The notes under the pieces: generated by a model
The model's input: the letters and a program-made list of their open reading frames with translations, nothing else
What the model was told of the DNA's origin: nothing
The model's database searches: none
Program-made: the position numbers and the translations under genes
Origin: Acetobacteraceae bacterium
GTDB taxonomy: Bacteria > Pseudomonadota > Alphaproteobacteria > Acetobacterales > Acetobacteraceae
Direction of reading: 5' to 3'
Assembly (NCBI GenBank): GCA_003151425.1
Contig: PLXO01000024.1
Span: 7,819-43,133 of the forward strand
DNA length: 35,315 bases
Shown here: positions 31,651 to 35,315 of the stretch, in pieces
How the letters are laid out: each line of letters begins with the position of its first letter
How positions within the stretch are numbered: position 1 is the stretch's first letter

Positions 31651-31680
31651 CGTCATGCCGGCCCACGAGTCGGCATGACG
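31651..31680 (+). other. Perfect hairpin between the binding-protein and permease genes
   Basis: CGTCATGCCG (31651-31660), a 10-base loop, CGGCATGACG (31671-31680). No T run follows. In sugar importer operons such a hairpin after the binding-protein gene often protects the upstream message or partly ends transcription, so that more binding protein than permease is made. Confidence 0.6.
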
Positions 31681-31727
31681 CGGTGGGATGCGGATCGTGC
31701 GCTCTATGACGCTGTTCTCTGACGATC

Positions 31728-32684
31728 ATGCAGCGGCTCGGCGCGCAAAGGGCTGAGCCGCTTCCGGGCCACGCGACACCCGGATCAGCGATCGATGCGC
31801 GCCGCGCCGCACCTGTTACGCTGGCGGTCCTGCTTGGCCCGGCACTGCTGATCTATGTCGCGTTCGCGGTATACCCGGTGCTGCGCACCTTCTGGAACAG
31901 CTTTCACACAATCAAACCGCAGGGACTCGAGGTATTCGTTGGCCTGGCGAATTTCAGGGATCTCCTCACCAATGACTGGGTGTTCTGGAAAGCTGTTGGC
32001 AATACGGCGATCTTCGCCATCGTTGCGACGATAGCCGATGTACTTGGCGGCCTGCTGCTGGCCTTATGCCTGTTCTCCGGCGCCCCCTTCACGCGGCTGT
32101 TGCGCGTCGTTTGGTTCACGCCAGTCCTGATGTCCTACGTCGTTGTCGGGATCATCTGGGTGTGGATCTATGACTACGACTGGGGACTTGCGAACGTGAT
32201 CCTGCGCGGGATCGGACTTGGCGGGTTCGAGCAATCCTGGCTCGGCGATCCTCGCACCGCGCTTTGGTCCGTCATGGTGACGCATATCTGGAAATGGCTC
32301 GGTTTCAACATGATCATTTTTCTTGCCGCGCTCCACGCCCTCCCGACCGAGGTGCTGGGCGCCGCCGAGCTCGACAATTGCGGATGGCTCGCGAAGTTCA
32401 TCCACATCATCATCCCGATGCTGCGGCCGACCATCGTCAATCTCCTGGTGCTGTCGTTTATCGGCAAGATGATGATCTTCGACCTGGTCTGGATCATGAC
32501 CGCGGGCGGCCCCCTATGGTCGACCGAAACCGTCTCGACCTACGTCTACAAGCGTGCCTTCGACTGGAACACGTTCGATCTCGGCTATCCTTCGGCCATC
32601 GCAGTGCTGTGGTTCCTTATTATCCTCGTCTTCGTGGTCCTCATGACGCAGCTCCTGCGTCAGCGCGCCAGGCTCGAATTTTGA
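31728..32684 (+). CDS. Sugar ABC transporter permease 1 (MalF/UgpA-like)
   Basis: 318 residues, six hydrophobic segments, the first PVTLAVLLGPALLIYVAFAV. The loop that contacts the ATPase (EAA loop) is LPTEVLGAAELDNCGWLAKF before IHIIIPMLRP. Partner of the second permease. The ATG at 31728 has only a weak ribosome binding site; 129 bp separate it from the binding-protein gene, including a hairpin. Confidence 0.92.
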   Translation: MQRLGAQRAEPLPGHATPGSAIDARRAAPVTLAVLLGPALLIYVAFAVYPVLRTFWNSFHTIKPQGLEVFVGLANFRDLLTNDWVFWKAVGNTAIFAIVATIADVLGGLLLALCLFSGAPFTRLLRVVWFTPVLMSYVVVGIIWVWIYDYDWGLANVILRGIGLGGFEQSWLGDPRTALWSVMVTHIWKWLGFNMIIFLAALHALPTEVLGAAELDNCGWLAKFIHIIIPMLRPTIVNLLVLSFIGKMMIFDLVWIMTAGGPLWSTETVSTYVYKRAFDWNTFDLGYPSAIAVLWFLIILVFVVLMTQLLRQRARLEF

Positions 32685-32686
32685 GG

Positions 32687-32775
32687 CTCCCGAATGTTGC
32701 ACCCTCGAATGCCGCCCCTCCACACGCTACACCCATGAATGCCGCCCCCCGAGTGCTGCACGCATGAATGCTGGA
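32687..32775 (+). repeat. 15-bp tandem repeat between the two permease genes
   Basis: Six units starting two bases after the permease 1 stop: CTCCCGAATGTTGCA, CCCTCGAATGCCGCC, CCTCCACACGCTACA, CCCATGAATGCCGCC, a 14-base unit CCCCGAGTGCTGCA, and CGCATGAATGCTGGA. The array carries both candidate start codons used around permease 2. Confidence 0.75.
32735..32767 (+). CDS. Possible mini reading frame before permease 2
   Basis: ATG at 32735 opens a 10-codon frame (MNAAPRVLHA) whose TGA overlaps the ATG of permease 2 at 32764 (ATGA). Because both codons arise from repeat units, this could be chance; it might also couple translation. Confidence 0.2.
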   Translation: MNAAPRVLHA

Positions 32776-33620
32776 CCCATGGTGACGCCCGCGCGCCTTT
32801 GGCTCGCCTATCTCAGGCGTTCACCGCTTCTTGTGTTCGTTCTGCTCTACACTGTCGTCTCGGGCGGCCCGTTCGTGTGGGTGGCTGCCATGTCGTTGCG
32901 CACGACGCCAGAAATCTTCGCCAGCCCCTATGCGCTGCCGGCCCCGCTGCATTTCGAGAAATTCGCCGACGCCTGGACGCGATCGAATTACGGCACCTAT
33001 TTCTGGAACAGCACCATCGTGGTCGTCACGGCGGTCGCCCTGCTGACCATCATCGGCGCGATGGTGGCCCACGCGCTCGCCCGTTTTCACTTCCGTGGCA
33101 ACCGCCTGGTTCGTTTCGTCATCCTCTCGGGAATGATCCTGCCGCCGCAATTGGTCATCCTGTCGTTGTTCCAGATCCTTGTCGAACTTCAGCTCTACAA
33201 CACACTGACCGGCCTCATCGTGGTCTACGTGGCAGGGCATCTTGCCATGACCGTTTACATCCTCGAGGGGTTTTTCGCGCAAATCCCACAGGATCTGTTC
33301 GATGCCGCGCGCTTGGACGGCTACTCGGACCTCGAAATCTTCTGGCGGATCACACTGCCGATCGGCACGCCGGCGCTATTCACGACCGTGACGCTGAACT
33401 TCATCATCCTGTGGAACGAATTCCTTTATGCGGTCGTGCTTCTGACCGACGACGACAAGCGCACCCTGCCGCTCGGCATCATGCATTTCATGGGCAGCCA
33501 TCAGCTCGACATCGGCATGCTGGCGACGGGTCTCATGATCGCCATTGGCCCGATCATCCTGCTGTACGCCTTTTTCTCGGAGACCATGATCAAGGGCATG
33601 ACCGCCGGAGCGGTGCGCTG

Positions 33621-33621
<1 letters not shown>
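32764..33621 (+). CDS. Sugar ABC transporter permease 2 (MalG/UgpE-like)
   Basis: 285 residues, six membrane segments. EAA loop: IPQDLFDAARLDGYSDLEIF followed by WRITLPIGTPAL. N-terminal helix LLVFVLLYTVVSGGPFVWVA. Start may be ATG 32764 or ATG 32779 (MVTPARLW); the first lies inside the 15-bp repeat and lacks a good ribosome binding site. The stop shares one base with the ATPase start (TGATG). Confidence 0.92.
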
Positions 33622-34745
<1,124 letters not shown>

Positions 34746-34891
34746 GGCCGAGGTCCGGCGAGGTTGGGCAGCAAGCGTGGGCGCTCCTTCGCGGGGACCC
34801 TCCGGCCGCACACGTGGCCGTGCTTGGATCTGAACATCTTCGGGGCCGCGGTACGGGTCCAGGCCCGACGCGCCGGCGACTGCCGCAGTGC

Positions 34892-35188
34892 CTACTCCCA
34901 ATGCGCCGGCCGCCATACCCAGCTTTCCGCCTGCGGCGACCAAACCCAGCGACCGACCACCCAGTGATGGAAGCGCACCTCGCGAAAAACGTAGTGTCCG
35001 CCGATCCACACATACTGCACGCCATTCCAGTGCCAGTGCCCCGGCTCCCAGATGTAGCGGTCACCCGGTGGGGTCGGCACCGCCTCGTAACGCGGCGGCG
35101 GGATCGGCCCGTAGGGCATCGGCGGCTGGGCCAGCGCCGGGCCAGCCAAGCCGAGTGCGAGAATTCCGATGCTCAGGGCCCGTTTCAT
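34892..35188 (-). CDS. YXWGXW-repeat secreted protein
   Basis: 98 residues from ATG 35188 (AGGA upstream). Signal sequence MKRALSIGILALGLAGPALA, then a Pro-rich stretch and Trp/Tyr/His repeats: YIWEPGHWHW, YVWIGGHYVF, HWVVGRWVW, WVWRPAHWE. This matches small YXWGXW-repeat proteins of the cell envelope in proteobacteria; function unknown. The 146 bp between the ATPase stop and this gene's 3' end show nothing. Convergent with the ABC operon. Confidence 0.8.
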   Translation of the reverse strand: MKRALSIGILALGLAGPALAQPPMPYGPIPPPRYEAVPTPPGDRYIWEPGHWHWNGVQYVWIGGHYVFREVRFHHWVVGRWVWSPQAESWVWRPAHWE

Positions 35189-35295
35189 TCTGGTCCTCGA
35201 TGCGCGGGGTCTGTTGGCCAGGCGGTATATGGCTGCACTTTGTGGCCGTGATGCGTCATCAACTGTATCGATTCGCAAGTCACGTTGGCGGCCGC

Positions 35296-35315
35296 CAGCA
35301 ATTCTCGTTTTGGTC
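35296..35315 (-). repeat. Right window-end copy of the inverted ~20-bp repeat
   Basis: The reverse complement matches 2-21 at 18 of 20 bases. Both copies run into the window edge. No gene lies between 35189 and the end. Confidence 0.5.

Overview
The window is GC-rich with dense, tightly overlapping genes. The flagellar gene set fits an alphaproteobacterium: FliL-FliM-DUF6468-MotE-CheY-CheZ in one direction, FlgF-FlgG-FlgA-FlgH divergent. The overall style suggests Rhodospirillales/Acetobacteraceae; that placement is inference from gene content, not a measured match. Both ends of the window carry inverted copies of the same ~20-bp sequence, so the window may be a contig that stops at copies of a repeated element.

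Layout. (1) 0.2-3.7 kb, minus strand: enoyl-CoA hydratase, MmgE/PrpD protein and a CYP199-like cytochrome P450 form a probable catabolic operon; the P450 has a 5' frameshift and a low-complexity insertion. (2) 3.8-7.5 kb: an XRE/MmyB-type regulator divergent from an MFS transporter, then a CPA2-type cation/proton antiporter started by TTG. (3) 7.6-14.25 kb: two complete transposons side by side. Element A (7596-11271) has IS1-like DDE transposase, inverted ends, an 8-bp target duplication (AGCTGGCG) and cargo: two small genes, an AAA+ ATPase and a SAM methyltransferase. Element B (11415-14252) is an IS1595/ISXO2-type element with ~33-bp inverted ends, a 7-8 bp target duplication covering the flgH stop codon, and cargo including a zinc ribbon protein, a small membrane protein and a DUF3800 protein.

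(4) 14.25-25.6 kb: flagellar and chemotaxis genes. flgF-flgG-flgA-flgH (minus) build the distal rod and L-ring; fliL-fliM-DUF6468-motE-cheY-cheZ and a 1193-residue secreted repeat protein (plus) concern motor, switch and switch control. Most junctions are 4-bp overlaps. (5) 25.8-30 kb: speD-speE (spermidine synthesis), a GNAT acetyltransferase translationally coupled to a small His/Gly-rich protein, an unknown 139-residue protein, and exonuclease III. (6) 30.3-34.7 kb: a four-gene carbohydrate ABC importer (binding protein, two permeases, ATPase). (7) A small YXWGXW-repeat secreted protein closes the window.

The most unusual feature is spread across the chromosomal backbone: at nine places there are imperfect tandem repeats with a 15-bp period. 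Their sequences differ from place to place but the period is the same. They occur inside coding sequence (P450, flgH, fliM, the 1193-residue protein, the small protein at 28 kb) and in gaps between genes (flgF/flgG, motE/cheY, before xth, between the two permease genes). I saw none in the two transposons.
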